5,841 nt of DNA, taken from positions 1 through 5,841 of the forward strand of contig JAIRZX010000196.1 in NCBI GenBank assembly GCA_031267005.1, read 5' to 3'. Position 1 is the stretch's first letter. Every line of letters starts with the position of its first letter. The notes beneath the pieces were generated by a model. That model did not search any database. It was not told where the DNA came from and saw only the letters and a program-made list of their open reading frames with translations. Source of the stretch: Deltaproteobacteria bacterium. Lineage in GTDB: Bacteria > Desulfobacterota > Desulfarculia > Adiutricales > Adiutricaceae. Of the stretch, positions 5,821 to 5,841 are shown piece by piece. The position numbers were made by a program, and so were the translations under genes.

Positions 5821-5841
5821 GAAGTCGCCGCCAAGGGGAGA

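Noticed and set aside
5439..5834. 131-codon minus-strand frame through the minisatellite, with PASGPAA repeats
   Set aside because: The peptide repeat changes register because some units are 14 bp. The TTG start has no support and the composition reflects the repeat alone.

Overview
The window comes from a GC-rich bacterium that I cannot place. It carries one complete conserved gene, one partial gene at the left edge, and a long gene-poor stretch that has accumulated transposon debris and repeats. The UvrA protein is of the ordinary bacterial type. Its TTG start, the high GC content and the many AGG and ATA codons do not identify a phylum.

Left part (1-940): a minus-strand gene begins at 133 and runs off the window start. 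Its first 44 codons look like a cleavable signal peptide, and a TTGCGC-17 bp-TATAAT promoter lies upstream at 263-235. From about 264 to 940 I see no convincing gene, only poly-C tracts, a four-copy CCATCT repeat, and an AT-richer islet (about 800-945) holding a small palindrome.

Middle (941-2436): two mobile-element relics of different ages lie next to each other. The younger is a 254-bp element (949-1202) with perfect 15-bp terminal inverted repeats and a perfect 8-bp target duplication (ATTAGGCT). It has no transposase, so it is a MITE-like passenger. The older is an IS630-family transposase gene (1320-2436, plus strand) that keeps its ribosome binding site and start codon. It is broken by about six frameshifts and one amber codon, has lost its catalytic glutamate, and carries a triplet expansion. 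Nested direct repeats (1220-1280) lie just upstream of it.

Right part (2440-5334, minus strand): an intact uvrA, the damage-recognition ATPase of nucleotide excision repair, with all its ATPase motifs and zinc cysteines. It converges on the dead transposase gene with three bases between the stop codons. Upstream of uvrA (5335-5841) is a very GC-rich non-coding stretch. It holds a G-quadruplex motif, a GGCC palindrome between two copies of a 12-bp motif, and a 16-unit tandem repeat of 14 or 15 bp whose last twelve units are organised in 59-bp blocks.

The genes do not form a pathway: uvrA is a housekeeping repair gene next to a transposon-eroded intergenic region. I found no evidence of a new multi-gene system. 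The best novelties are the MITE and the GC-rich minisatellite.
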